NCBI GenBank assembly: GCA_003663055.1
Contig: QMZF01000045.1
Location: 1-7,056 of the forward strand
Length of the DNA: 7,056 nt
Direction: 5' to 3'
Source of the DNA: Archaeoglobales archaeon
GTDB taxonomy: Archaea > Halobacteriota > Archaeoglobi > Archaeoglobales > Archaeoglobaceae
Positions within the stretch are counted from its first letter, which is position 1. The number at the start of each line of letters is the position of its first letter. The notes under the pieces were generated by a model that was not told the DNA's origin, searched no databases, and worked only from the letters and a program-made list of their open reading frames with translations. Below are positions 1 to 4,904 of this stretch, piece after piece. The position numbers and the translations under genes were made by a program.

Positions 1-5
1 AAAAA

Positions 6-12
6 GAGGTGA
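6..12 (+). promoter_or_regulatory. Ribosome binding site of the DUF2283 gene
   Basis: GAGGTGA lies 6 nt before the ATG at 19. It is complementary to the usual archaeal 16S rRNA 3' end and fixes the start of the downstream gene. It also shows that this genome uses Shine-Dalgarno-led starts, which helps decide other starts in the window. Confidence 0.8.
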
Positions 13-18
13 AATACT

Positions 19-234
19 ATGGAGAAGAAAATAATAAAAATATGGTATGATAAAGAGGGGGATTATCTCGAAGTTTTGTTTGAGCGGAAAAAAGGATACT
101 TCAGAGAAACGGAAAATGATGCAGTAATGGAAAAAGTTGATGAAGAAGGAAATGTCATCGGTTTCTCCATTTTAAAAGTAAGTGCATTGAAAGAAAAACC
201 ACTTTCAATAGAACTTAAAAGCCACGTCGCCTAA
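19..234 (+). CDS. DUF2283 family small protein
   Basis: This 71-aa protein begins at an ATG preceded by a strong ribosome binding site. It shows the DUF2283 pattern: an N-terminal 'IxYDKEGDYLEVLF' strand pair (residues about 7-21), a short variable middle, then an acidic 'VDEEGNVIGFSILKVS' block (about 40-55) in which D-x-x-G-N-V-I-G is the family hallmark. The length is normal for the family, so the gene looks complete. The biochemical function of DUF2283 is not established; members are small soluble proteins common in archaea and cyanobacteria, often beside small toxin-like genes. No partner gene follows here: the next 398 nt are non-coding. Any gene upstream is outside the window, so an operon on the left cannot be judged. 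I see no signal peptide or membrane segment. Family assignment is fairly secure; function is unknown. Confidence 0.85.
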   Translation: MEKKIIKIWYDKEGDYLEVLFERKKGYFRETENDAVMEKVDEEGNVIGFSILKVSALKEKPLSIELKSHVA

Positions 235-469
235 CAGGATATAATCAAAAGTAGCGAGGATAAGAATTCACAAAGTTCTTGGAGCCAATTTAAATGCTTT
301 GTAGATTATAAAAAGTGAGGGTCAATTTGATAAAATCAAAAATTCTTGGAGAAAAAAAGGATTTGGAGAAATTACATGGATGATAAATATATTTCTATAT
401 CTGTAAAACACAAAAATTGTTATGTTAATAATTTCGCGCATCCTCTAGAATATAGGAGTAATAAAATGC

Positions 470-585
470 CACCGCTCCGGTGACTTCGTTGCCTTGCCTT
501 CGCTCGGTCACTTAACAGCGGATAAAGGGTTCACCTTCGGCTACCAAAACCCACGAAGTGGGTTTCGTTTATCCACTATCCGTTA
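470..585. repeat. Nested palindrome cluster, possible IS200/IS605-like end or MITE
   Basis: Several inverted repeats are packed into 116 nt. CACCG/CGGTG (470-474 with 478-482) closes a 3-nt loop. CCGCT/AGCGG (472-476 with 517-521) encloses GTGAC/GTCAC (480-484 with 507-511). AAACCCAC/GTGGGTTT (547-554 with 558-565) is an 8-bp stem with a GAA loop, enclosed by GGATAAA/TTTATCC (520-526 with 568-574) and TAAC/GTTA (513-516 with 582-585). Subterminal hairpins of this sort are typical of IS200/IS605-family ends and of non-coding elements derived from them, which are moved by a Y1 transposase acting on single-stranded DNA. No tnpA or tnpB coding sequence is visible nearby. A structured RNA is the alternative. 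The palindromes are certain; the mobile-element reading is inference. Confidence 0.5.
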
Positions 586-590
586 TACCA

Positions 591-615
591 ATAATATAGA
601 ACCCTTAAGTTTAAG
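591..615 (+). promoter_or_regulatory. Probable promoter and palindrome before the HEPN/MNT operon
   Basis: ATAATATA at 591-598 is a plausible archaeal TATA box 35 nt before the GTG at 633, which would give a short leader. Between box and start lies the palindrome CTTAA-GT-TTAAG (604-615), positioned where a repressor could block transcription. Toxin-antitoxin operons are commonly autoregulated, but the AT-rich context makes a chance palindrome possible. No Shine-Dalgarno motif precedes 633, in keeping with a short or absent leader. Confidence 0.4.
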
Positions 616-632
616 AGTAAAGAGTTTTTAAT

Positions 633-1034
633 GTGAGTATGAAAATCAAAGAAGTTGAACTGCTAAAGAGAAGGGCTTTGAACTTCCTCGAATATGCAAA
701 AATCCAGCTGAAAGGAGAAGCTTATGATTTGGCGAGCTTCAGCTCGGAACAGGCAGCTCAGTTATATCTGAAAAGCCTAATACTCCAGCTTAGCGGAGAA
801 ATTCCAAGGACACACTCGATTAGAGAACTTCTAAGAATAATTGGGGAGCTCACAAACAGACAGGAGGAAGTCAAAGAATTTATTAGAGAAAACAGGATTA
901 GGTTAAGGCTCCTTGAGAACGCATACATCGAAAGCCGCTATCTGCCAATAGTTTATGAAAAAGAAGATGCCGAAGTAATTGTTGGCATAGCAAAAGAGGT
1001 GATAGACTTTGTGGGATCTCTCTGTGAGAACTAA
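633..1034 (+). CDS. HEPN-domain protein, partner of MNT nucleotidyltransferase
   Basis: This is a 133-aa all-helical protein of the HEPN class. Visible hallmarks are a first helix rich in Arg/Ala (residues about 12-24), the 'YDLASFSSEQAAQLYLKSLI' block (31-50), the 'PRTHSIRELL' turn (58-67) and 'YIESRY' (98-103), all typical of archaeal HEPN proteins encoded with MNT nucleotidyltransferases. Known HepT/MntA pairs form a toxin-antitoxin system in which HEPN is an RNase and MNT silences it by AMPylating a tyrosine. The Rx4-6H RNase motif of active HEPN toxins is not visible: His61 is the only histidine and lies in the central turn. Catalytic activity is therefore uncertain. The start is GTG 633; the in-frame ATG at 639 is an alternative (an ATG at 631 runs straight into TGA). 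The 3' end overlaps the next gene by 26 nt, implying translational coupling. Confidence 0.85.
   Translation: MSMKIKEVELLKRRALNFLEYAKIQLKGEAYDLASFSSEQAAQLYLKSLILQLSGEIPRTHSIRELLRIIGELTNRQEEVKEFIRENRIRLRLLENAYIESRYLPIVYEKEDAEVIVGIAKEVIDFVGSLCEN
996..1003 (+). promoter_or_regulatory. Ribosome binding site deciding a TTG start for the MNT gene
   Basis: GAGGTGAT inside the end of the HEPN gene is a near-perfect archaeal Shine-Dalgarno sequence. It lies 5 nt before TTG 1009, against 20 nt before GTG 1024 and 32 nt before ATG 1036. The spacing matches that of the first gene in the window and favours the TTG start. Confidence 0.75.
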
Positions 1035-1332
1035 TATGCTGAAGGAATACAGGAAGTACTTGCCGGAAATAGTCAGGACTTGTAGGAGAGTGTTGGGCGA
1101 ATGCGAGATTTATGTTTTTGGTAGCATTCTCGATGCATACACCGGTGGAAGTGACATCGATGTTTTGATATGTTCAAGAAATCTTCCTGAGAAATTAATA
1201 GACAGAGCAAGAATTATAGCCGAGATAGAGAACGTTTTACCGGTTTTTCATCCCTTTGAATTCCATCTTGTTACTGAGGAGGAGTTTGAATTCTATAAAA
1301 GACACGTAGAGAAACTTGAAAGGATCAGTTAA
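1009..1332 (+). CDS. Minimal nucleotidyltransferase (MNT), HEPN partner
   Basis: This 107-aa protein has the DNA polymerase beta-type nucleotidyltransferase core found in MntA-like proteins. The signature G38-S39-x9-D49-x-D51 ('VFGS...SDIDVLI') is intact, and E84 in 'HPFEFHLV' is in the right place for the third metal-binding carboxylate. All catalytic residues are therefore present. Family knowledge: such proteins pair with HEPN proteins and can transfer AMP to them as an antitoxin mechanism. The gene overlaps the HEPN gene by 26 nt, and a strong ribosome binding site points to a TTG start at 1009; GTG 1024 and ATG 1036 would remove only non-core residues. A T-rich stretch (1341-1349) follows the stop and may end transcription. 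The MNT family call is secure; its action on the neighbouring HEPN protein is inferred from context. Confidence 0.9.
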   Translation: MWDLSVRTNMLKEYRKYLPEIVRTCRRVLGECEIYVFGSILDAYTGGSDIDVLICSRNLPEKLIDRARIIAEIENVLPVFHPFEFHLVTEEEFEFYKRHVEKLERIS

Positions 1333-1446
1333 TCAATGCTGTTTTATTTACAAATTTTAACCCGGTTATTGTTGCTTTGAATGACAGGCTTCGGTATTTT
1401 GAAGAGTCAGTCATGGAGTTTGTGAGTTTGCAATACCGCAGCGTAA

Positions 1447-1472
1447 CTTAACTTTACAAATAAATAGTTAAG
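1447..1472 (+). promoter_or_regulatory. Putative operator and promoter of the DUF2178/HTH unit
   Basis: A perfect 7-bp inverted repeat, CTTAACT (1447-1453) and AGTTAAG (1466-1472), is separated by 12 nt. The spacer is AT-rich and includes AAATAAAT (1458-1465), a plausible TATA box about 55-60 nt before the GTG at 1520. A dyad wrapped around the TATA box is what an autoregulating XRE repressor, such as the one encoded at 1822-2010, could use. Binding by that protein is inference. Confidence 0.45.
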
Positions 1473-1506
1473 CATTTGCTTTGGAGCGGGTAGGGCGGTC
1501 GGTTTC

Positions 1507-1512
1507 GGAGGG
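1507..1512 (+). promoter_or_regulatory. Ribosome binding site of the DUF2178 pseudogene
   Basis: GGAGGG lies 7 nt before GTG 1520, in frame with the membrane protein. It places the start at 1520 rather than at the upstream TTG 1481, whose extra residues lack hydrophobic or family-like character. Confidence 0.65.
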
Positions 1513-1519
1513 CAATACT

Positions 1520-1819
1520 GTGCTCCCGATTCTCGCTGTAGTTGCTGGAATTCTATTTCTCTACATCTGTAAAAGGAGCGTAGACGAGATAATGGAGGAT
1601 GAGAGGGTTCAAAGAGTTAGTGAAAAGCTGCCAAAAAGACACTGCAGATTTTTGCTATATTATCTGTACTTGGCGCCTTAGTTGTGGCTGGGTAAAGATG
1701 GCTGGTAAAGAGCACTCTTCTGACTTAGCAACAGTTTGGTTTTGTGCTTGCGTACTTGCATGTATGCCGTGCGCACTATTATCTTCTACGGCTACTACAG
1801 TAGGAAGTACGGGGGCTAA
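1520..1819 (+). pseudogene. Broken DUF2178 membrane protein (three frame lesions)
   Basis: The reading passes through three frames. From GTG 1520 it gives a membrane helix and then 'DEIMEDERVQRVSEK', a DUF2178-type block. A base is then missing in the A-run 1623-1626. The next frame gives 'AAKKTLQIFAILSVLGALVVAG' in two parts ('AAKKTLQIF', then a second hydrophobic helix) and reaches TAA 1693-1695, inside a 14+13-nt tandem duplication (1685-1698 and 1699-1711). Removing one 14-nt copy continues the protein as 'GKEHSSDLATVWF' and a third helix. A further base is missing within about 1757-1775. The last frame gives the family-typical ending '[11 protein letters not shown]' and TAA 1817-1819. 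Repaired, the gene would encode about 95 aa with three membrane helices. DUF2178 proteins are commonly encoded just before an XRE regulator, as here, and probably form a membrane-sensor/regulator pair. The duplication argues against simple base-calling error. Confidence 0.85.
1685..1711 (+). repeat. Tandem microduplication inside the DUF2178 pseudogene
   Basis: TGGCTGGGTAAAGA (1685-1698) is followed directly by TGGCTGGTAAAGA (1699-1711), identical but for one G. The junction creates an in-frame TAA. Removing the first copy restores a continuous membrane-protein reading frame, so this is one of the inactivating lesions. Confidence 0.85.
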
Positions 1820-1821
1820 AC

Positions 1822-2010
1822 ATGAAGAACAGGCTCAAGGTTTACAGGGCCATGCACAACCTGACGCAGGAAGAACTGGCAAAGAAACTCGGTGTTACGA
1901 GACAGACGATAATAGCTATAGAGAAGGGCAAGTACGACCCATCTTTAGAGCTTGCCTTTAAAATAGCGAGGTTCTTTGGAGTTAGAATAGAAGATATTTT
2001 TTATATATGA
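1822..2010 (+). CDS. XRE/Cro-type HTH transcriptional regulator
   Basis: This 62-aa protein consists of a single HTH_3 domain. The helix-turn-helix runs from about T15 to K37 ('[11 protein letters not shown]', turn, '[13 protein letters not shown]'), followed by the conserved '[13 protein letters not shown]' helix and a short tail. It belongs to the group of very small XRE regulators with the sequence K-Y-x-P-S-L. The ATG begins 2 nt after the stop of the DUF2178 pseudogene, so the two were a co-transcribed, translationally coupled pair. No good ribosome binding site is visible (only a G-run), so expression may have relied on coupling and may now be reduced. The likely role is autoregulation through the inverted repeat at 1447-1472, with its signal once supplied by the membrane partner; both points are inference. 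The coding sequence itself is intact. It converges with the helicase gene across 27 nt. Confidence 0.9.
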   Translation: MKNRLKVYRAMHNLTQEELAKKLGVTRQTIIAIEKGKYDPSLELAFKIARFFGVRIEDIFYI

Positions 2011-2037
2011 AGAGCGGAAAAGTCTACGGAAAAGTAG

Positions 2038-4335
2038 TCACGGGAAGTACCTGAAGTCCGCGAGCTCCTCGTACTTCTCTGCTTGAACTTTCCTTCTAAC
2101 CCCCTCTAGATACATCTTCGCTGCTTCCGTCGCTCCTATTCTGTTGAGCGGTTGGTTGTTATTGCCACACTGGTAGCTGTAAGTACAGCGGGGGCAACCA
2201 TCAATGCGCTGACATTCGCAACTCTTAAGCACCTCATAGGCAATTTCAAAAGCCCTGTCGAGTCTTTTAAAGAGCAGTTTACTCAATCCTGAGCCGCCGA
2301 GGGTTGCATCGTAGACGAATATGTCTCCTTCTGGCGTTGAGATCCCACCCATCTGCTGGCTCCCCCCGCCAGTAAGCGCATCGCTCGCCTCTATTAGCAC
2401 ATGCTCCAAAGCGTGGAAGCTGCCGGCATAGAAGTCCTCGTAATCCATCGGAGGTGGAAAAGGCGAAGCGAGCAGAAAACCTTTCGTGGGAAACGTGTAG
2501 CTCACCTCATCAATGTATCTGGTTCTCTTCTTTTCTTTTGAGAACAAATCCTTCTCGATGTAGCCGAAGACAGTCATGGTTATCTCGAGGGAGCAGTAAA
2601 CTGCCGAACCATCGAGCTTAATTTCTTCAACCCTCGTTATTCTGGGCAGCGAGACGTATAGCGGATCGGTGATTTCGTTGCCATGCTTGTACTCCTCGAG
2701 CACAGCTTCTCTCCTCTTCATGTCTAGGGATATGCACCTTAGCCTCTCGCCGTTGTGTATGATTATGCTGCCCGGGAAGAGCTCCTTTATCGCGATTGGC
2801 AAAACTCTCTCGCCTATAACGCGTCCATCTTTAATCATCTTCACGTTCTCGCCGATTCCACGCATGTTAAAGTGTTTCATGAACTCTTTTGCAGCATCCG
2901 AAGCAACGTAAACACCATTGAGTTCAACAAGCAATCCTTTTTCTAGAAGCCATCTTATGGCATCTTTCCACTCCTCCCTAACTTCGTCAGCCCTTAATGG
3001 CTCCTCCAAGCACATGGAAAGGAGCTGATAGCGCATAACTTCTTCGTTGAACTTTTCCGCATATCCGAAGGCTTCATCCTGGAAGTAGTCTTCCGGTTTG
3101 CCTTTGTAGTACGTGCTTATCGAGTCCTCCTCCCTCAGTAACAGAACACCAACGCTTTCCTGCCCCTTTCTTCCAGCTCTTCCAACTCTCTGCAGGAAGG
3201 TTGAATAGTTCACGAGCTCCGAAACGACCGCATCTACATCACCTATATCTATTCCGAGCTCGAGTGTTGGCGTTGCAACAACGACCTTCAGCTTTCCCTC
3301 CCTGAAAGCACTCTCAACTTCAAGTCTCACATCTTTTGGCAGTCCGCTTTTATGAACTGCAGCCCTCACACCCTCTTTATTGAGGATCCATGCTGTTGTT
3401 TCGACGCTCTTGTAGCTGTTTCCGAAAACGAGAACTTTTTTCCCTGCCAGAGCCCTAACTATCTCCTTTATTGAGGAGTATATGCTCGGGGTGTAGCGCA
3501 TGATGAAATGCAGCAAAGCTTTGCGATGATCTCCGTGGATGTGGACGAATGGTCTCTCGAACAGCTCTTCAGCGAAATCCTTCGGGTTTGCTATAGTTGC
3601 TGAGGCGCAGGCTATTTGGAATTCGGAGAAGCGTGAAAGTCTCTTTGCGAGATAGTAAATGTTTGAACCGAGCAAGCCTGTGTAGCTGTGAAGTTCATCG
3701 ATAGCAAGGAAAACAACATCTTTTACGACTTTTCTGAAAGCGGACGTATTTCTGAGATGGTAGTCGATCATGTCCGGGTTTGAGAGTATCACATCTGCTT
3801 TACCGCCAAATACAGCTCTTCTCTCCTCATATCCTGAATCTCCATCGAATCTGACTGCGTTAAGGCCTACAGAGGATGCATAATATTTTATTTTCATTTC
3901 CTGATCTCTTGCGAGGGCTTTTGTCGGATAAACGATTAAAGCTCTCCCGCCTCTGCTCACTTTTTCAAGCAAGGGGAGAACAAAAGCCTCAGTTTTGCCG
4001 AAGCCTGTTGGGGCCGTTACTACTACATTTTTACCCCTTCTAAGCTCTTTTATAGCTTCAGCCTGAAATGGATAGAATTTTAATATGCCTCTCCTTTTCA
4101 AAGCTTTTTCAAGGAATGCGGGAAGCTCGAGCTCTTCGACAGGTACATTAGGCTCCGCATTGTACGGCTCGAACGCTCTGTAGAGCACGATTTCGTCTTC
4201 GGTATCGAAAATGGGTCTAAGCTCATCATGCGGGCAAAGCTTGAGATTTCTCTGCCTGATGGTCTCTTTTCTGCACACGCATCTCCGCTTGAGCATTCCA
4301 CACTTTGGGCAAAATAAATCATCTATTTCTGACAT
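2038..4335 (-). CDS. DEAD/DEAH helicase with DUF1998 domain (MrfA/YprA-like)
   Basis: This superfamily 2 helicase is 765 aa from ATG 4335. Motifs in order: an N-terminal C9-x2-C12...C19-x-C21 zinc-knuckle-like cluster; Q-motif 'FYPFQ' (87-91); Walker A 'APTGFGKTE' (108-116); 'YPTKALA' (136-142); DEAH-box variant 'DELH' (213-216); 'SAT' (245-247); 'ATPTLELGIDIGDVD' (354-368); 'QRVGRAGR' (382-389). The C-terminal part has the DUF1998 layout, 'TPEGDIFVYDATLGGSGLS' and cysteines 706, 708, 714, 717 and 723. This matches MrfA (YprA) of Bacillus subtilis, a 3'-5' DNA helicase for repair of mitomycin-type lesions, of similar length (about 750 aa). Its partner nuclease MrfB is not in this window. An in-frame TTG at 4395 would add 20 residues, but those nucleotides look like promoter (CTTAAACTTAA on the coding strand, 4387-4377). 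The gene is intact; its exact repair role is inferred. Confidence 0.92.
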   Translation of the reverse strand: MSEIDDLFCPKCGMLKRRCVCRKETIRQRNLKLCPHDELRPIFDTEDEIVLYRAFEPYNAEPNVPVEELELPAFLEKALKRRGILKFYPFQAEAIKELRRGKNVVVTAPTGFGKTEAFVLPLLEKVSRGGRALIVYPTKALARDQEMKIKYYASSVGLNAVRFDGDSGYEERRAVFGGKADVILSNPDMIDYHLRNTSAFRKVVKDVVFLAIDELHSYTGLLGSNIYYLAKRLSRFSEFQIACASATIANPKDFAEELFERPFVHIHGDHRKALLHFIMRYTPSIYSSIKEIVRALAGKKVLVFGNSYKSVETTAWILNKEGVRAAVHKSGLPKDVRLEVESAFREGKLKVVVATPTLELGIDIGDVDAVVSELVNYSTFLQRVGRAGRKGQESVGVLLLREEDSISTYYKGKPEDYFQDEAFGYAEKFNEEVMRYQLLSMCLEEPLRADEVREEWKDAIRWLLEKGLLVELNGVYVASDAAKEFMKHFNMRGIGENVKMIKDGRVIGERVLPIAIKELFPGSIIIHNGERLRCISLDMKRREAVLEEYKHGNEITDPLYVSLPRITRVEEIKLDGSAVYCSLEITMTVFGYIEKDLFSKEKKRTRYIDEVSYTFPTKGFLLASPFPPPMDYEDFYAGSFHALEHVLIEASDALTGGGSQQMGGISTPEGDIFVYDATLGGSGLSKLLFKRLDRAFEIAYEVLKSCECQRIDGCPRCTYSYQCGNNNQPLNRIGATEAAKMYLEGVRRKVQAEKYEELADFRYFP

Positions 4336-4413
4336 CAGATGGACTTCATCCTTTCTGCATATAGTCTTAGGGTAAATTAAGTTTAAGAAAATCAAACTTT
4401 TAGTATGATTATA

Positions 4414-4521
4414 ATGGGAAGAGTTGGCAAAAAAGCCAGGAGATGCTGTAGTATTTAAAGTAGAGGCGGAAGAGTCTTCATAGAGAAGATAGAGAAAATA
4501 AAGGATATACTCAAATCCTAA
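4414..4521 (+). pseudogene. Remnant of an AbrB/VapB-type antitoxin
   Basis: The ATG at 4414 reads 'MGRVGKK', then the AbrB-like core continues one frame away as 'KPGDAVVFKVEAEE' (4433-4474). A second shift near 4475-4480 returns to the first frame with 'FIEKIEKIKDILKS' and TAA 4519-4521. SpoVT/AbrB antitoxins normally have about 20 residues including the 'IPKxIR...LG' motif between the initial 'G-R' strand and 'KPGD'. Here that stretch is missing, and the junction lies in an A-run (4429-4434), so a small deletion probably removed it. A further open frame (4502-4681) may hold the old antitoxin C-terminus before the toxin begins; the boundary cannot be resolved. AbrB-type antitoxins bind their own promoter and neutralise a PIN toxin, whose remnant follows directly. 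The gene cannot make a working product. Confidence 0.7.
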
Positions 4522-4627
4522 ACCTGTTGAACGCAGCGTTGAGTTTCAGAGAAAGCTGAGGGAGGCTGTTAAAAATAGACGCGCAGCGATTGTTGCGAAG
4601 AATACTCATGCCATAGACGATGGTAAA

Positions 4628-4651
4628 GTTAAAGGAACAGTTAAAGGAACT
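4628..4651 (+). repeat. 12-bp tandem duplication in the VapC remnant
   Basis: GTTAAAGGAACA (4628-4639) is followed by GTTAAAGGAACT (4640-4651) and then another GTT. In the local frame it encodes V-K-G-T twice. The length is a multiple of three, so it does not shift the frame, but it adds four residues between the damaged DTHA-like motif and the 'STIVVAE' strand. Confidence 0.85.
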
Positions 4652-4855
4652 GTTTCTACGATCGTTGTAGCAGAGTATTGAGATTCTATCAGAATGAGGA
4701 ATGCCGGGAAGCTGAGAGATTCTTTGCGTCGTGCAAAGGTAGGAATTGCCAAATGAATGCCGAAGTAGCAAGAAAAGCTGCGAAGTTGAAGGAAACAAGC
4801 ATAAACTTCAGATGCGATATGGTTGCCACTTTGGGAGCTGACTGCCTAGTTACAA

Positions 4856-4883
4856 TGGATGATGAAATATGGATGATGAAATA
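4856..4883 (+). repeat. Perfect 14-bp tandem duplication ending the VapC frame
   Basis: TGGATGATGAAATA occurs twice with no spacer (4856-4869 and 4870-4883). The second copy shifts the frame and gives an early TGA at 4885-4887. Deleting one copy in thought extends the protein by a normal-looking PIN tail to TGA 4902-4904. Confidence 0.92.
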
Positions 4884-4904
4884 CTGAAAAAAGCAGAGAA
4901 GTGA

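Larger units (their letters stand above)
235..632. other. Long intergenic region, AT-rich with a structured right half
   Basis: I see no supported gene on either strand in these 398 nt. The left part (235-465) is AT-rich and includes a weak direct repeat, TTGGAGAAA at 346-354 and 363-371. A 35-codon open frame at 376-483 has a weak GGAG 8 nt upstream but no recognisable product. The right part (470-585) is a GC-richer cluster of inverted repeats described separately. The last 45 nt hold the presumed promoter of the HEPN/MNT operon. The sharp change in composition at about 468 suggests that the palindromic block arrived separately from its surroundings. Confidence 0.6.
4583..4904 (+). pseudogene. 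Remnant of a VapC-type PIN-domain toxin
   Basis: Joined frames give a PIN-domain layout. 'AIVAKNTHAI' (4586-4615) resembles the N-terminal DTHA motif but with the aspartate lost. 'VSTIVVAEY' (4652-4678) supplies the conserved glutamate region. One T is missing at 4676-4680, causing TGA. The next frame gives 'LRFYQNEECREAERFF', then a disturbed patch near 4735-4755, then 'NAEVARKAAKLKETSINF' and 'DMVATLGADCLVTMDDEI'. A perfect 14-nt tandem duplication (4856-4883) then breaks the end. Removing one copy restores 'MDDEILKKAEK' and TGA 4902-4904, a typical VapC C-terminus. VapC toxins are Mg-dependent RNases with four acidic residues; at least the first is gone. With the preceding AbrB remnant this is a dead VapBC module. 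The toxin assignment rests on motif order and is fairly strong. Confidence 0.75.

Noticed and set aside
376..483. 35-codon open frame starting at ATG 376 with GGAG 8 nt upstream
   Set aside because: No recognisable family, biased AT-rich composition, and its end runs into the palindrome cluster; too short to support without conservation data.
235..632. CRISPR array or tRNA gene in the long intergenic region
   Set aside because: No regularly spaced direct repeats and no cloverleaf or CCA-type acceptor stem; the repeats present are nested palindromes.
1481..1519. Extension of the DUF2178 protein to TTG 1481
   Set aside because: No ribosome binding site there, while GGAGGG is correctly spaced before GTG 1520, and the added residues are not hydrophobic.
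1599..1961. 120-codon plus-strand open frame with several cysteines
   Set aside because: It is a mixture of the shifted DUF2178 pseudogene frame and an out-of-frame reading of the HTH gene, not a gene.
4336..4395. 20-residue N-terminal extension of the helicase from TTG 4395
   Set aside because: The extra residues are not family-like, the DNA looks like promoter, and ATG 4335 directly precedes the cysteine cluster typical of the protein start.
4511..4798. 95-codon minus-strand open frame opposite the VapBC remnant
   Set aside because: Composition is not protein-like and the plus strand carries recognisable PIN and AbrB motifs there.
4856..4890. Repeated GATGATGA boxes followed by CTGA, resembling a C/D box guide RNA
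   Set aside because: The spacing between boxes is too short for a guide region, and the pattern is fully explained by the 14-bp duplication in the VapC remnant.
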